From positions 1,674,001-1,738,000 of the forward strand of contig JAKULF010000010.1 in assembly GCA_022661535.1 (NCBI GenBank): 64,000 nt of DNA, written 5' to 3'. Below are positions 35,773-49,228 of the stretch, piece by piece. The notes below the pieces were generated by a model. That model saw only the letters and a program-made list of their open reading frames with translations, was not told the DNA's origin and did no database searches. This DNA is from Eutypa lata. Lineage: Eukaryota > Ascomycota > Sordariomycetes > Xylariales > Diatrypaceae. Position 1 is the first letter of the stretch, and each line of letters starts with the position of its first letter. The position numbers and the translations under genes were made by a program.

Positions 35773-36655
35773 ATGCGCACCCAAACCCTGCTTCCCGTGT
35801 TGTTCCCGCTCGCGGCCTCGGCGACGCCCCACCTCGTCCGACGCCAAGAAGGCACCGTGGTGCTCCCGACGGAGTCCTTCACGGACTTCGACACGTACTG
35901 GAACTACAACTACCCGTGGGGGACGGACCACAACGGCGGCGCCCGCATGAACGAGGCCCAAGTCTCGGTGGACGCCGACGGCGTGCTGACGCTGACGGCG
36001 GACCCGGCGGAGGGCGAGCCGCCCGCCGAGAACGGCGGCGTCGAGTACCCGGTCAACTACCTGTCGGGGGCGGTGCACGCCAAGCAGACCTTCACGGTGG
36101 CCGCCGGCGGGGGCTACGACTTCAGCGGCGAGTTCCTGGCCACGACCACCCAGGGCACGTGGCCCGCGTTCTGGCTGAACGCCGCGAGCGGGTGGCCCCC
36201 CGAGATCGACATGGCCGAGTGGAAGGGCTCCGGCGACATCAGCTTCAACACGTTCAACACCAGCAGCGAGGTCGCCACCCACGACGTGCCGTACGGCGAC
36301 GCCTCGCAGTGGCACTCCGTCCGCGCCGAGCTCCGCGACGCGGACGGCAGCACCCTCCAAGTCAAGTACTTCCTGGACGACGTCGAGCAGACTACCCAGT
36401 ACGGCGCCAATTACATTGGCGCTGGGATGCGCCTGTGAGTAAACTCCTTAGGAAAACTTAAGGCTGAGGAGGTCCGCTGTGTGTGCTAATAAGTGTGTGA
36501 CAGAATCATCAACTTGCAAATGGAAGGGTCGTCAGGAACCCCCGGACCGGATGGCTGTGAGTTGTATTTCCCATTCCCGCATGATCTTCGCTAACCCTAT
36601 CCCAGCCACTACGTACAGCGTTCGGAACTTGCAGGTTGTCAGCTATAACCCTTGA
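35773..36655 (+). CDS. Secreted GH16 family beta-glucanase/transglycosylase-like enzyme
   Basis: Three exons (35773-36434, 36504-36556, 36606-36655) give 254 residues. A signal peptide covers about 1-17 (MRTQTLLPVLFPLAASA), followed by a possible Kex2 site (LVRR, about 21-24). The body is a concanavalin-like GH16 domain: YPVNYLSGAVHAKQTF, GTWPAFWLNAASGWPPEIDMAEW and the catalytic ExDxxE as EIDMAE, with Glu144 and Glu149. The C-terminal strands read MRLIINLQMEGSSGTPGPDG and TYSVRNLQVVSYNP. The family hydrolyses or remodels beta-1,3(4)-glucans or related polysaccharides; exact substrate cannot be read from the sequence. The ends of the gene fall in two short exons. Third positions are almost all G/C. 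Confidence 0.9.
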
Positions 36656-37427
36656 TTATATATGAGGGATAGATTATGTATACATTCCATGAACATAGGT
36701 TGGAAATTCACTGCTTTATAGGTACATAAATAAGCAATATTTCAGGGGAATATTATTCTTTAAAATGGGCGATTGCAACTACTTGATTTAATTCTTGGGA
36801 GATGAGTAAAAAGTCACTGTTGATGCCCTGGAGTGTTGTTAAGCTTTCGTACATATGCTACCATCCTCGACCAACTTTACTCAACACGTGTCTAGAATGT
36901 ATTTCGAAAGTCCTTTTAACGATAACCCCAACTTAGGTGGTAAAGAAGATATAAGAATTAGCAGAAAACCCGCCGCAAGAGTATCCGCTAACGATGGTGC
37001 TCGCTTTGTTTTTACCAACTGTGACCAACTTATGTAATGCTAGACGATAACGTTATTATGAAATAAGGAAATAAGTGTTGCTTGCCTTTAGGGGTAATGG
37101 TGGGTTTCCCTGGCTTCGCTCTAACCAATCTTTCTATGATGCTGCAGGTAACCAACTCCTTTACCTTGACTTGAGTTCAGCTAGCGCGGATAAAGAGCCA
37201 ACATTCCTCTGATCTCCCTATCTCCCTCAATTCTCGTCCACCTTCTTCAAGGCTGATACAGGACTATGAGGTCTGTACCGTAGTGCTATCCATATAAGGG
37301 CAACCTAGATCCCGAAGCAGATAGATAGACTATCTAGTTTATGTGCACTATTTCTACTCCTAGACATACGTTCCAGGGTTCACATTGCTTTCTGTCACAG
37401 TAGGTTAACAAACTACCTACGGTAAGA
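36656..37427. other. Intergenic region
   Basis: AT-leaning 3' flank of the GH16 gene and upstream region of the GNAT relic. I see nothing that can be named. Confidence 0.5.
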
Positions 37428-38000
37428 ATGGCCTTAGAACTTGGTGAGGTCAACCGGAAGACCGACTTCCCTGCCAATGCCAGGTGCATATTCGTGTCGT
37501 ACGAAGATCCGCCGCAAACGTTCTTTCATATCATACTTCCCCTTCCACAGAAATAGACACAAGGCCCGTAAAGAAGCCATAACTAACGCCACGGTCCGAT
37601 TACGCTCCTGGAACACAGAACATCCAATAGACACTGATACTGGTCAGACCGTCAGTGGTGCTTTTTGAAACGAGTACAATGAACATCCCTTCGATAAGGG
37701 ACATGGTATGGAGGTTACCTGGTTTCCGAATGATGGATCACGCTGTTTGCTGAGCAGTTTCTCGAAGTTCAGGGAACACCAAGAGCTCATACAGGTCAGA
37801 GGCCGTGCATTTGTGAGTGGGTTCTTTTTTATCGCTTGATTCTATAGAGCTAATTGAATGTCGAGATCTATTCGCCATCTTCGTACACCCTGACTATCGA
37901 CACAAGGGTGTTAGTCAACAGATCATAGACTGGGCAACGGCAAAAATGGATGAAATAGGAGGGCCCTTGTACGAAAGGAATGGCTTTTTTAGCATATAAG
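37428..38000 (+). pseudogene. Decayed GNAT N-acetyltransferase gene
   Basis: From the ATG at 37428 one frame reads a typical fungal GNAT start (MALELGEVNRKTDFPANAR, then FVSYEDPPQTFFHIILP). Near 37545 the similarity passes to the +1 frame (RHKARKEAITNATVRLRSW, then TDTGQTVSGAF). That frame meets TGA at 37666-37668, where related proteins have Trp, and continues beyond it (NEYNEHPFDKGHGMEVTWFP). A remnant intron (about 37817-37865) leads to the acetyl-CoA-binding core LFAIFVHPDYRHKGVSQQII, equivalent to the GNAT motif R/QxxGxG/A, and then directly to GGPLYERNGF, so a segment between core and end also appears deleted. Frameshift, stop and internal deletion together mean it is not a working gene. 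The function of the ancestor (substrate) is unknown. Confidence 0.75.
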
Positions 38001-41000
38001 AGAGTATAATCGTGCCCCGAATAGAAAAGCCGGATAAAGGCATGGAAAGAAATAGAAGAAAAGAATGGTCAACCAAATGTGGCGGCCAGTGGGGGGGAAT
38101 TATGAAGAGGGAAAAACTGACAAGCCCTAGGAGAAGAGTTGAGTGGTACTCCCTCCTCTTTTGCTTATTGATCGAAAGGGGACGATATGGTATATATTAA
38201 TGGGATAATCATACGCTGTTCCCATTACGCCTCTACAGGACGTAAGAGGGTGTTGAAATCAACTAGTTCGCAAATCTTTCTAGTTGCCATGTGTAGGTTG
38301 GCCTAAGAAACTCTGAGCCTATAATTACATATACTCGATCGTTTCATCAAGTCATTTCATTAGTCGGACAAACCGAATACAGTCAGCTTTATATAACTAA
38401 GTAATATGTGTTTATAAATAAAATAAAATAAAAATAAAGCTATATTCATAAGTAATGACACAAAACCCTGACGTTTCGAAGAAATCTGAGCTTGGCTCCT
38501 TAGAGAACCCCTCACCCCATCGATATTCATCTGAAAGAAGTATCTTCAGCTATACTTCGTAACAAGTAACCTGATTCGTTGAAAATGGTCCTCCTCTGGG
38601 TTTCCTCCTAGTTAATATTCATTATGTTCGAATGAACGCGTAGAATACAACAGGTCTTCAGCATCTACCGTTCTATATATGTAAAGAGTTGGGTTTATTT
38701 CCATAGATTACAAGCTCAGTGTATTGTCAGTAATCCAAGTTAGAACCACCCAGCTAATGTACGCTGTCAACCCATTGCGAAGACCTGAATGGTGATGTCT
38801 AACACCCACATTCCTGTTTGACCTAGTGACCCCAAGCCACTACTTTGCCGCACCTGCCCAACCACCTAACTTCTCACAGTATATATATTGCTAGAGCAGT
38901 AGAATGAGCTGCATAGATACGTTATAATGTTATAATACATTTTTAGTGTAAATGTATCTCAACAAAGGATACCATCGAAGCTAGATGTCTTCGAACTAAT
39001 ACAACGGGTGTCTCTTAGACGTACAGTTCTCTATCTAAAGTATTGTATTGATACAGCGGTGATAGAATACCTCGAGAATGAAATAGTGATAGGCTAGACT
39101 TGGAATTCTATGAGACAATTTCGATAATGGAGCCTTCTTGTTGTTAACTACTAACAGAATACAGTAGCTAGACTAGTGGCGATCCCACCTGGGTAAGTAA
39201 GGCCATATACCGCATAACTTAGACAATGGGCGAAGTGCCAGCTTAGACCAAACGTCAATTATATACGTGTAGCAGAAGATCTACCATGGTAGATAGCGTA
39301 AGTTATATTTTAAGCCTTGGTTTGAACTATCTATTCAAGCCCTCGAAAATCGTCATCAAGTATATACCATAGACATGTCACAGTAGCAACTATGCATTCG
39401 AGAATAATTTTTTTAATTTAAATCAGGATCAATTAATATTTGCTTATTTAAAGTCATGGCTGTGAGTAGATGATGAAAAGGAGGTAACTTGTCTCTTAGA
39501 TGGATATTACATAAGCTGCCAACGTTAAGTCGGGTTCTGTCTGAGCAATAGTATGGTAGTTCAATGCCTTACTAGTTTTCACTTACAACTCATCGTCACT
39601 CTTTGCACCCTATAAGCACATATAATGTTCCCTAACTATAGTATACATCCCTTATCTTTTTGTATGATTGAAGCTCTACCAAACTGCAAAGAAGGTGCAA
39701 TGCGGCTGGATTGCCTGGAACTGGGAAGCTTCGCTTTGGGAGGGCCATTATGTGGCACGTTTGACATTAGGTAAGATGAGGCGCGCTCTATTGGGTCTTT
39801 CATCCCGTACTTTGTAGATAGGGATTCTTGGTCTTATGATTACATATCCGGGGTCCAGAATTTATGGTTATTGTTTCTCTTGGCATTTATGTGGAGGAAG
39901 ATCTCATCAGTGATAAGAAGAAACAAGAAAAGCAGGTTTGAAACACTAGAGGCTAGCTCTAGGGCTACATTCAGTATATATTTGATAGAAGGTTGTTAAT
40001 GCACATACATAGCCGTAGTTAAGAAAGATATTCTAAAAATGATTCAGGAGATTGATTAACAGCCGATCAAGCTTGGGTTTGCGGGGAAGCTCAAGGTCAC
40101 GAGATTTGTGAGGCGTGTCTCTTAGAATTCCCAGTAGTTATGTGTAGTAAAAGTGCAATTACCTACCTAACTAAAACGCTTGCGTGCACGGACGGACCAG
40201 ACGGAGTATTAGTTTAGCTTTTGACCTCCTCTAATGCTATGCGGCCGTTTAATCCGCGTATGGTATTGTACTCGGATTGTTATTCACAAGTCATCTTTCT
40301 TTTCTTTCGGGGCAATCCTGAAGTTGTAGTTATCTGAATTAAAATAAAGAGACATTTTATTTCAACAGCTTGAAACAGTCTATTGGAAGCTTAGTTGTAT
40401 GCATATACATAGGGATCATCATTATCTATGGCTCGATACACGTGGTTGTCAAGCCTTATTTTGGCTGTTTAGGTACCAAGACTAACGGATTTGAGATGGG
40501 CTGCCTTGCTTGCCCCATGTATGTACATACATACATAACTAGATGTAACTTAGCAGCTGCTTACATACCTCCTATGTAGGTACGTACGGGCTGGACAAGG
40601 ACTGTAAAGCCTGGTAGAATCCCGGCTCCCTGCTTAATGTAGGTACTTACTTAGTAGGGCCGGTAGGTATGTATGTATGTAGGTATTATGGAAAGTTCTG
40701 TTGAAGGGCCCAACCTTTTTCCTTAATTGCGCGCAGGACTACGCAGGCCTACGCAGCACTTCCCGGGACGCTAAAACAAACGTCTAGAGCTCTAGAACTG
40801 GGGCAAAGGGGTCTACTATCCACATCAATTCGTAAGGTGCATACATACATACCTAGGCACATACATTATTACTCCGTACAAATCTCAATCCCAGAATCCC
40901 CAATCCAACCACTTGCAACTCGGTGAATATCCTAGTCAGCCTAGTAATTGTTTGCGTGGTTGCGTTGCTGACCTCGACTCTTCTTTTGGGCCATTCGCCA

Positions 41001-41400
41001 TCCGTTCTCTTTTTATTTCCCTTTTGTTGTGATAATCATCATCATCCAGTTACCAGTCGCCAGTCTTCTCACCATCTTGTCACGAAACGCCCCCTAACCT
41101 TCTCCCCTTACCTAAGTATACATACGTACATACCTAACTTAGTTGTCATTGTTTGTTGCGACGGACTGTACCTATCTATACCTGACCTAGAAACCCCCTG
41201 TTGCGACCGCCTGAGGAATACAATCGTACAAAATTCCGAGCATAATACCATGCGCTATACATCTATATTTTGACGTTATGATATCTGGCTTAGTTAGCTG
41301 TTACCATAGTTCGCAGTTGCTATCGCTACTACCAGTTGCAGCCAGCAGAATTAGCCCGGTATTTTAGAACCGGCGCAACGTGATACTTGGTTCTGTCAAA
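38001..41400. other. Gene-poor AT-leaning stretch before the Sec7 gene
   Basis: 3.4 kb with no supported coding sequence. TACATAC/GTAGGTA-type short repeats occur at about 40520-40690 and 40835-40865. The last about 500 bases should hold the Sec7-gene promoter and leader. Scattered frames of 62-116 codons begin at non-ATG codons or show no family features. I cannot recognise a transposon here. Confidence 0.5.
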
Positions 41401-44400
41401 ATGCCTTTCCTACGGCGTCGTGGTGTCATGGCTAGCGAAAATGATATGAGACGACATACAACACTCATCGAGCCCAATGCAAATATAGCGACCGAAACTT
41501 CCACTCCTGCCCTGACTTCCGAATCGGCTGCATCGGCATCGGCATCGGCGTCAACCATTAGACAAAACGGGGAGAAGAGCGGGAATGGAGAGACGAATGG
41601 CGGGGGATCTTCAGATTTGGTGGGCACGTCGGGCTCTGATGCTGCAGCTGCAGCTACTGCGGATGTAGACGCGGGTGGTAGCAATGAAGCTCGCAATGGC
41701 GCCGGTGGTATTGCTGGTGTTAGGCACAGTGAAGACACGTTTGATCGACCGGAATCTCCTCCAGTACAAGCAGAAACACCTAAACATCACAGGTTTAGCA
41801 TGTTAAAGTTTCGCACAGCTTCCGATTCACAGCTGTCAGCCAGGTCGAGACAACACCAACAAGCTGAGAAGCCGCCCCCAATGCCACAACGTACGTTACG
41901 TGCCTTCCCTTTTCTTCATCTTCGTCTTATCTACCTACAGGTATCCGGTATCTGGTATCTGGTATCAGGTATCAAGTATCTTCCCCTCCCTGATTCCTTC
42001 CGTGAAGTCATGGGTGGTTCAAACCAAGTTTAATTGATTGGTTCTCCATGTCAAACCTGAAATGAAACATTGGATGTCCTCACTTTCGCCTTTCCTGTCT
42101 TCCTTCGAGATAGCTCTGCCAAGCTCTACTTGCTGACATATAAGCTCAATTAGCTCCCTCTATTATCATGACTGCACCTACAATGGATTCCAACTTTCAA
42201 CCAAAGAAACCCCGAATGAAGATACCAATGCGTATGCGTCGATCTGCCGAGATCTCCAGAGATGAACCTGAACCCTCTACGAAACTGAGGCTCTCATTAG
42301 GCGGCACTAAGAAAGATAGGAGAAAGAGCATGCATGAGCGAGATCACAACGTACCCCTACCAACTAAACAGACCGTTACTTTCCAAGAGCCACCGAGAGA
42401 CTCATTGTCTGTACCATCCCCCCCAAATGTCGATGGCGAGGATCAAGGCTCCAACTTATCTTTGACGGCAAACCGGAGATCCGAATCGTCTAGATCTGAC
42501 GGTAGCGGACTTGAGCCGGTCAAATCTAACAAGTCAACTACGAGAGCTTCCAAACCTGCCTCCCGTGCTTCTACTTTCTTCCGGCGAAAACCGAAGCAGC
42601 CCGAACCATTATTCCCCATAGCCCATCTCCAGCATCAGAAAGGGAAACCCGGCGTGACACCGTTGAACGGATCCCATTCATCCCTCGTCCCTTCGAATAC
42701 AACGCCAGATAATTCTCGCCCCTCAACAGGACGGGATGGGACAACCCCTGTTCCAAATGCCACCCATGGCCCCAGTCTCGTAGTGAAGACGGGTGGGTCA
42801 CCAGCTACCGCGTTGTTCCGGCCAGCCTCGCGAAACTCAGGCCAGTCATCTCCGACGCGGATACCTCTAGGTTTAAGAGAGAGGTCCTCAACTACAAGTT
42901 CTATAGGGAGGAGTTCTCTGAACGAGCTACAATTCCCAGGGACTACCCGCACGTCGACGTCTACTGGCCGCAAGAGCTTCGGCGACCTTCTAGGCCTCAG
43001 TCGGATACGGCAGAATTCTAATAATTTACAGCAGGGTACCCTTACACCTGCTTCTCCGGGGTCTGTTCCGTCTAAGAACAATTCCTTGCAGATACATAGG
43101 GAGGCGGCCGTCGTACTCCCCGAACGGCGAGAGGATGACACACCCGCTAAATATCTTTCTCGAGTGGAGGATGTACTCAGCCGTAGAGTTATAGCAAGTG
43201 CCCTGTCAAAGGGGAACGATCCATTCTCGGCGGCAGTATTAAGGAGCTACATGCGCAGTTTTAGCTTCTTCGAGGAACCCATGGACATGGCCATCCGGAA
43301 ACTCCTAATGGAAGCCGAGCTACCAAAAGAGACCCAGCAAATTGATAGGTGCCTGCAGGCTTTTGCAAATCGCTATCACGAATGTAATCCTGGCATATAC
43401 TCAGATCCTGATCAGGCTTATTTTATAGCCTTTTCCCTTCTTATATTACACACCGATGTGTTCAATAAGAACAACAAGTACAAGATGCAGAAGGCGGACT
43501 ATCTGAGGAATACAGGTGGTGAAGGCATTTTTGACGACATACTTGAGTGCTTCTACGATAACATCAGCTACACTCCATTCATCCATGTTGAGGACGATCT
43601 CAGTGTTAATAGTGACCGGTTCGGCAAGTCGAAGAAGCCTATATTTCCCAACGGCACGCCAGAATCCATGCGGCGGTCTAAGGAACCCCTCGACCCTTAC
43701 ACGCTCATCATAGATGGCAAATTAGATCTGCTGAGACCACCTCTCAAGGACCAGATACCCCTAGAAGAACACTACAACTACATAGGTACAGCGAAAGAAC
43801 TAAACTTGAAAGAGTTGCAGAGAACATTCTTCAAGACTGGTGTATTGCAAATTGTATCTGCGCGGTCTCGTCCGGATGCCTTTATGACCGAGAAGACGGC
43901 TAACAACCCAGAAGAAGCGCATCCCGGTATTGTCGACATCAAGGTCACGAAGGTCGGAATCCTGTGGAGGAAGGATACCAAGAAGAAGAAAACCCGTTCG
44001 CCATGGCAAGAGTGGGGCGCTATTCTCACGGGCGCTCAGCTATACTTCTTCCGCAATACCACGTGGATTAAGAACCTGATGCATCAGTACGAGACTCATA
44101 TCAAGTCGGGTCATGATGGTATTCCCCTTATCTTCAACCCTCCACTGGAGAACTTCAAGCCAGACGGATTAATGTCTACCGATGGCGCGGTAGCCCTCTT
44201 CGACACGAGTTACAAAAAACATAAGAGTTCTTTTGTATATATCAAACACGGAGGGTTGGAAGAAGTGCTCCTCGCCCAGAATGATGACGAGAGGAACGAT
44301 TGGCTTGCCAAGCTCAACTACGCCGCCGCATTCAGGACCTCAGGAGTGCGGATGCGAGGCGTGGTGGGTGGCAATTACGAAGGGCAAAACCGCCGCGCAA

Positions 44401-46064
44401 TCAGGAGGTTAGATAACGGGGAAGCGACGCAGTTGGTACAGACACCGAACGGCGAGGTTAGCATCAATCGAGGTCGTATTGATCCTAAAATGGCTCGGGA
44501 GATACTCGTAGCACGGCGAGAAGTCATTCGACAGAAAATTACCGAAGCCGATGACAAGCTCCAAGCAGCGCAAAAACACCTTGATAGTCAGTTACGGAAC
44601 GCACGACATCTCTTAGTTTTGGCCCCAATTCAAGACAAGACCCGGGAGCAAGTCCGAGGTTCCGCTGCCAAAGTAATAGCCCAGCTGAAGTGGTCAAGGT
44701 CAGAGCTTTGGAGACTGAAATGCCACCGAGATATTCTTATTATGGATCTCGACGAGGATAAAAAAGTCAACGGTGACCTTGGAGAAGAGGAAACTGAATC
44801 AACTGTTGCTGCAGAGAATACTTCAATAGCACCCGAAACCACAAATTCTAGCACACATCAGCCATCACATCCAAGCTTACGATCTCCAGCGGTTATCCCA
44901 GCATCTGAACCTCAGAACCCAGTGGACACCGACTCTCCCGTAACTGAAGATTTCCAGACACCCCCAACAAGCGCTACTGATCTAACCTTCAACGGTCTGC
45001 TGTCAAAAGACAACCTCTCACAAGGTCTCGATAGAAATAGTCATAGAAAGGTTTCTGTGTCGAGCGCCACATCGTCCAACCCCACAAGTATGGCTTCTCC
45101 GTCTCGGATAATAACAACGCCGTCGACAACGCAGGATCGGAACGCACACGAAGGCCGCCATGCCGATGAACCGGAGGAGGATGCTGGGGAGCGTCATGTC
45201 CTTGAGCAGGCCGGGTTACTTGATCTTGAGCTGCCTCATCCCGCAGATCGCCGGCCAAGCTCCGCGAAGGGGCAGGAGGGCACTCCAGAACGCCACAAAC
45301 GGACAAGCCTTAGCGGGGCTGAGAAGGAAAGGCTGGAACGAAATAAGGTGCGTCGCAGCCTTCAGCGAACTCTGAGAGATGGCGCCGGACACCTTTCGCA
45401 TCACCGAAGCAGAAGAGGCAAGGACTCGGCATCAAGTGCCACTATGTCAGATGATGTGGCCCGGGAAGATGTTTTGGCTCGTGGTACCGGTAGCTTCATA
45501 GTACATGGCAAGAAGGCATCCATCGTTGATTTCGGCGACGGCCTACAACAAATGTCTCCCGACGAGCGCATTAGGCAACGCAAGCAGTCGCAGCAGACCG
45601 ATGAGCCAGGCATCCTCTTGCCCACCCAAATCGACGAAGATGGACAATCGGACATGGAAGAGCGGGGGCGGCGGGGCTCGGCAGCTAGCGGCAGCACCGC
45701 AACAGCGAGGTCTTTTCGGGAATTACACCGCAAGTACTCCACGTCCCGAGCTCGAGCCGCCGCCATGGGCGGGCTGACAGTGCCTTCGGACGATGACAGC
45801 GACGCAGCGGTCAGCTTCAGCGATGGCAGACGATCGCCCCTCCCGCCGCTAGACGACGAGGACGAGGAAGGCCCGAGCGCGGGTGTGGAACGAAGGCACA
45901 CTCAGTTCTACACCCCGCCACGGCCGCGTTCGCCTGCTACTGTGGCCGAGGAGGCCGAGGAGGAGGCCTCGGTTCTCGACGAACGGATTGAAGAGGAGGA
46001 GGACGACGAGAAGAACGAGATAGAACGCTTACCCAGCCCGGCGGTCCAGACGGTCAGCGCTTAG
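41401..46064 (+). CDS. Sec7-PH domain Arf guanine-nucleotide exchange factor (Syt1/EFA6-like)
   Basis: Two exons (41401-41890, 42154-46064; 263-nt intron) give 1466 residues. The first 490 are basic, Ser/Thr/Pro-rich and probably disordered. The Sec7 domain covers about 493-645, with KYLSRVEDVLSRRVIASAL, FFEEPMDMAIRKLLMEAELP containing the region of the catalytic Glu finger, and FSLLILHTDVFNKNNKYKM. A PH domain follows at about 755-885 (VTKVGILWRKDTKKKKTRSP, then EWGAILTGAQLYFF), then a helical region (REILVARREVIRQKI) and a long disordered, charged tail. This order is that of the fungal Syt1/EFA6 class, which activates Arf GTPases at endosomal or plasma membranes; yeast Yel1 is an alternative relative. 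The 3' flank holds microsatellites. Confidence 0.88.
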
Positions 46065-46360
46065 TCGGTCAGTCGGCGGTAGGGATAGGTGTTATATCTT
46101 TTTCTTCCTTCTCTGTAACTCTCACCAGAGACGCTCTCTGCGTGGACGAAAGAATATCTCATATGTTTTTGGTTGTAAATAGCTGGATGGCAGCGAAGAT
46201 GAACTGTTTCTGTGTGCAGATGAACGTGGGCAAAAAAGGGGGGAGGGGGGCGCAGCATGGTAGCGAAATCATTCCTTCATTCATGCATGGCTAGATGGCT
46301 GGATTCATGGATGGATGGATGGATGGCTGGACGGCTGGATGGCACAAGGCAAGGGCTAAA

Positions 46361-46396
46361 TACTACTACTACTACTTACTACTACCACTACCACTA

Positions 46397-46429
<33 letters not shown>
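46361..46429 (+). repeat. Imperfect (TAC)n microsatellite
   Basis: About 69 bases of TAC units with occasional CAC interruptions, starting about 300 bp after the Sec7-gene stop codon. Confidence 0.9.
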
Positions 46430-46932
46430 TTGCTAAGGACAGCTTTTTTTGTTTTTATGTTTAAAAGGGACGGATGGACAACGGGCATTGGCGACAGCAC
46501 GGGGGCCTTTGACTTTTTTCTTTTCACTTTTCTACTTTAAATGTTTTCGTCCTTTTTAATGTCACACCAATCACCATCCCTCCTTATACTTTTTCTATCG
46601 TCTACGTCTTCCCTCTTATACTCTTTTATATGTCCTCTTATATTTCTTCTTCTTGTTGTTATTTCTTTCTGATGGTGCAATTATAAAAAAGCAAGCTAGC
46701 TCTGTTGTTGTTGTCGTCGTTATTCTTGGTTGTTTGGTTGTTTGTTGACGAATGCTGTTAGATGGACGGGGAGTTAAAATTATAGGTTTTATAGGCGACT
46801 TTGTTTTCTAGCTACCTGCCTGTGTAGTGGTTAGTTTATGTAGGTGTAGGTAGTTAAGTTGCCTCCTGCTGAGGCGGATGGATGAATCAGTGGTTGCTTG
46901 GTTGGACTGACGGACGGGCGAACGGGCGAACA

Positions 46933-46957
46933 GATGGATGGATGGATGGATGGATGG
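46933..46957 (+). repeat. (GATG)6 microsatellite
   Basis: Tandem GATG units; a sister array of the same unit is at 46307-46327. Confidence 0.85.
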
Positions 46958-48239
46958 TCGGATAGGGGGGCCTATATATATATCCGAACCCAAAAATAAA
47001 AGAAACTATAAAATAAAGTAAATGAAATGAAATGAAATGGATGTGTTGAAATGTTTTCGTGATCATTCTTGTCTTGCTTGGTTGATACTGCCCTCTTCTT
47101 GCTAACTAGGTACTTACCTAGTTTGCCTTGATGATATTTAACGCTTTGGAGATTGGTCAATTAGGGGCCCCTAACTACTTAGAGCATACTCCTGAGTATT
47201 ATAGGCACTGCTAAGTTGGTGTTACTACGGGCATCTCTTTGTCAACTTCCACGAAGCTATTGTGGCTTATTTCTTATAGTTTCGTTCATCTCTGCATCGC
47301 AGGGAGGCGATTATAATGTGGACTAAGAATCATAGTTACTAAGTTGAACAGGGGGGCATGGAACATATAGGTAGGTAGGTAGTTAGGTTCCTAAACTATA
47401 AGGGCATAATTTTCGAATCCGGGAGTTCCGTCAGACGGATCGAGCTATAAATATGTATGCATATCATCAAAACTACCTAGCCTTGAGAACTATATATAAA
47501 GGGTTTATAATGAAACCCTGTGGTCAAGGTGTCAATGCTGCACAAGTGTGGACCACTAACTAGCTACCTACATATGTATGTATAGGTATATCAAATAAGC
47601 GTTCGTTCTATACCTACATGGTAACAACGGGATGCCACGTGGTCTATATGTAAAGTTAGAACTTCCATGCGCATTCGATCTAATTAGTGTTTCTTTTAAA
47701 TGGCAGAACTATACCAGGTAGGTTAGAGACCTACCTTTAGGTATCTAGATGGCCATCTAGTAAGAAAACAACGTTGCTTTAAGCTATCGCTACCCCTCTT
47801 TTTGTCCCTCTCCCCCCCTTTTTTAGCTCAAACAAAAACCCGAGGTTGACAGATATGGCGGAGCCCATCGCTCCAATCATCCCCGAAGCCTCTCCTATAA
47901 TACAATGATCTAATCTAACTTTTGACATGAAGTTATTCCGTGTTCGTGCGATTCTCTTACACTTGCTGGACGGGCACTGGTAGAAATAGACCATGTAACA
48001 CAAGACGACAGCTGTCATAATCGATCTCTCGGCGGACTGGTTTTCTGGTTGGACTAGCTAGTCAGACCTCCAACTTTCTACTTCACACCAACAGTATTCA
48101 TTATTGCTGAAGTCTCCTCGTCTCTTAACTAGTACCAGGTTTTTCACACAAAAATACCCTCACCAAGCTCCGAAGACCTCTAACTAGCACATCGGGTATA
48201 AATTAAAATCACACGTTCTCATATTATCCAGATTCTAGG

Positions 48240-49066
48240 ATGTCACTTGAGGGCAAGATATATGCTATTACGGGCGGCGCGAGCGGCATCGGTCTAGCAA
48301 CGGCCAAGATACTGTCTCAGAAGGGGGCGACCGTCGCGATTGCAGATGTGGACCCCGAGGCAATGCAAAAATCCGAGGAGTATTTCACTCAGCAGGGCAC
48401 AACACCATTTACCATCACCAAGGTGGACATCTCAAAGAGGGACGAGGTCGAAACATGGATTGACGGGATTGTTAGCAAGTTCGGTCGACTGGATGGCGCT
48501 GCTAACTGCGCGGGTATCATCGGCAAGCATCATGGTCTGAGAGACGTAGTTGACATGGAGGACGACGAGTGGCACAAGATCATCGGTGTTAATCTCACGG
48601 GCACAATGTATTGCCTACGGGCGGAGCTTCGGAAAGTGGTGGACGGCGGTTCTATTGTTAACGTGTCCTCTATACACGGGCTTCATGGTAGTTAACCGGC
48701 AAAGCTTCTAGTCTAACGTTTTTTTTTGTTTTGTTCAGGCACTGACGAGTCATGACAGGCTTTGCGAAACACGGAGCATACGACGCTAGCAAACATGCCA
48801 TCATAGGCTTGACCAAGGCAGCTGCAAAGGAAAACGGGCATCGGGAAGTCCGGGTCAACGCCGTAGCGCCGGGAGCAATATACACTCCGCTGATGGAAAA
48901 GAGCTGGAAGCTTCACAACCGCGCGGCAGATACGCCGTTTGATGATTCGGCGGCCTTTGGTAGACAGGGAACGTCAGAGGAATGCGGACAAGTGATCGCT
49001 TTCCTCTTAGGCCCAGACAGTAGATATGTGAGTGGTAGTGTCTACGCTATCGACGGGGCTATGTAG
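48240..49066 (+). CDS. Classical short-chain dehydrogenase/reductase
   Basis: Two exons (48240-48687, 48759-49066) give 251 residues. Cofactor-binding TGGASGIG lies at 11-18, with an Asp at the end of beta-2 (ADVD) favouring NAD(H). NCAG follows beta-4, the catalytic Ser is in NVSS (143/144), Tyr157 and Lys161 form YDASK, and NAVAPGAIYTPL is the usual PG motif. The end VSGSVYAIDGAM is the standard SDR C-terminus. All four catalytic positions are present, so it should be active; the substrate cannot be told. It resembles the sugar/polyol or cyclopentanol dehydrogenase-like group. The 71-nt intron falls just before the catalytic Tyr. It converges on nat3 with 162 bp between stops. Confidence 0.93.
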
Positions 49067-49228
49067 ACTGCGCTTGTGCCATGGGCTCGTTCCAAAATTC
49101 ATCTGTCTCACTCCTCCACGAAAAGGGAATTTTTAAGAGACAGGGGGTATCGTCGTCGCTGATAACGGTTATCGTGGTATGGAGGATATGATAGACGGAG
49201 CTTATCACGAAATTGCAAAAGGGCTGAC

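Larger units (their letters stand above)
46065..48239. other. Intergenic region with clustered microsatellites
   Basis: 2.2 kb between the Sec7 gene and an SDR. It contains GGAT repeats (46307-46327, 46933-46957), a TAC array (46361-46429) and AAATG x4 (47020-47039). GTAGGTAGGTAG lies at about 47370. No supported gene. Confidence 0.55.

Noticed and set aside
40923..41273. 116-codon frame with a hydrophobic N-terminus upstream of the Sec7 gene
   Set aside because: It begins at a GTG rather than an ATG, has no family features, and lies in the probable leader or promoter.
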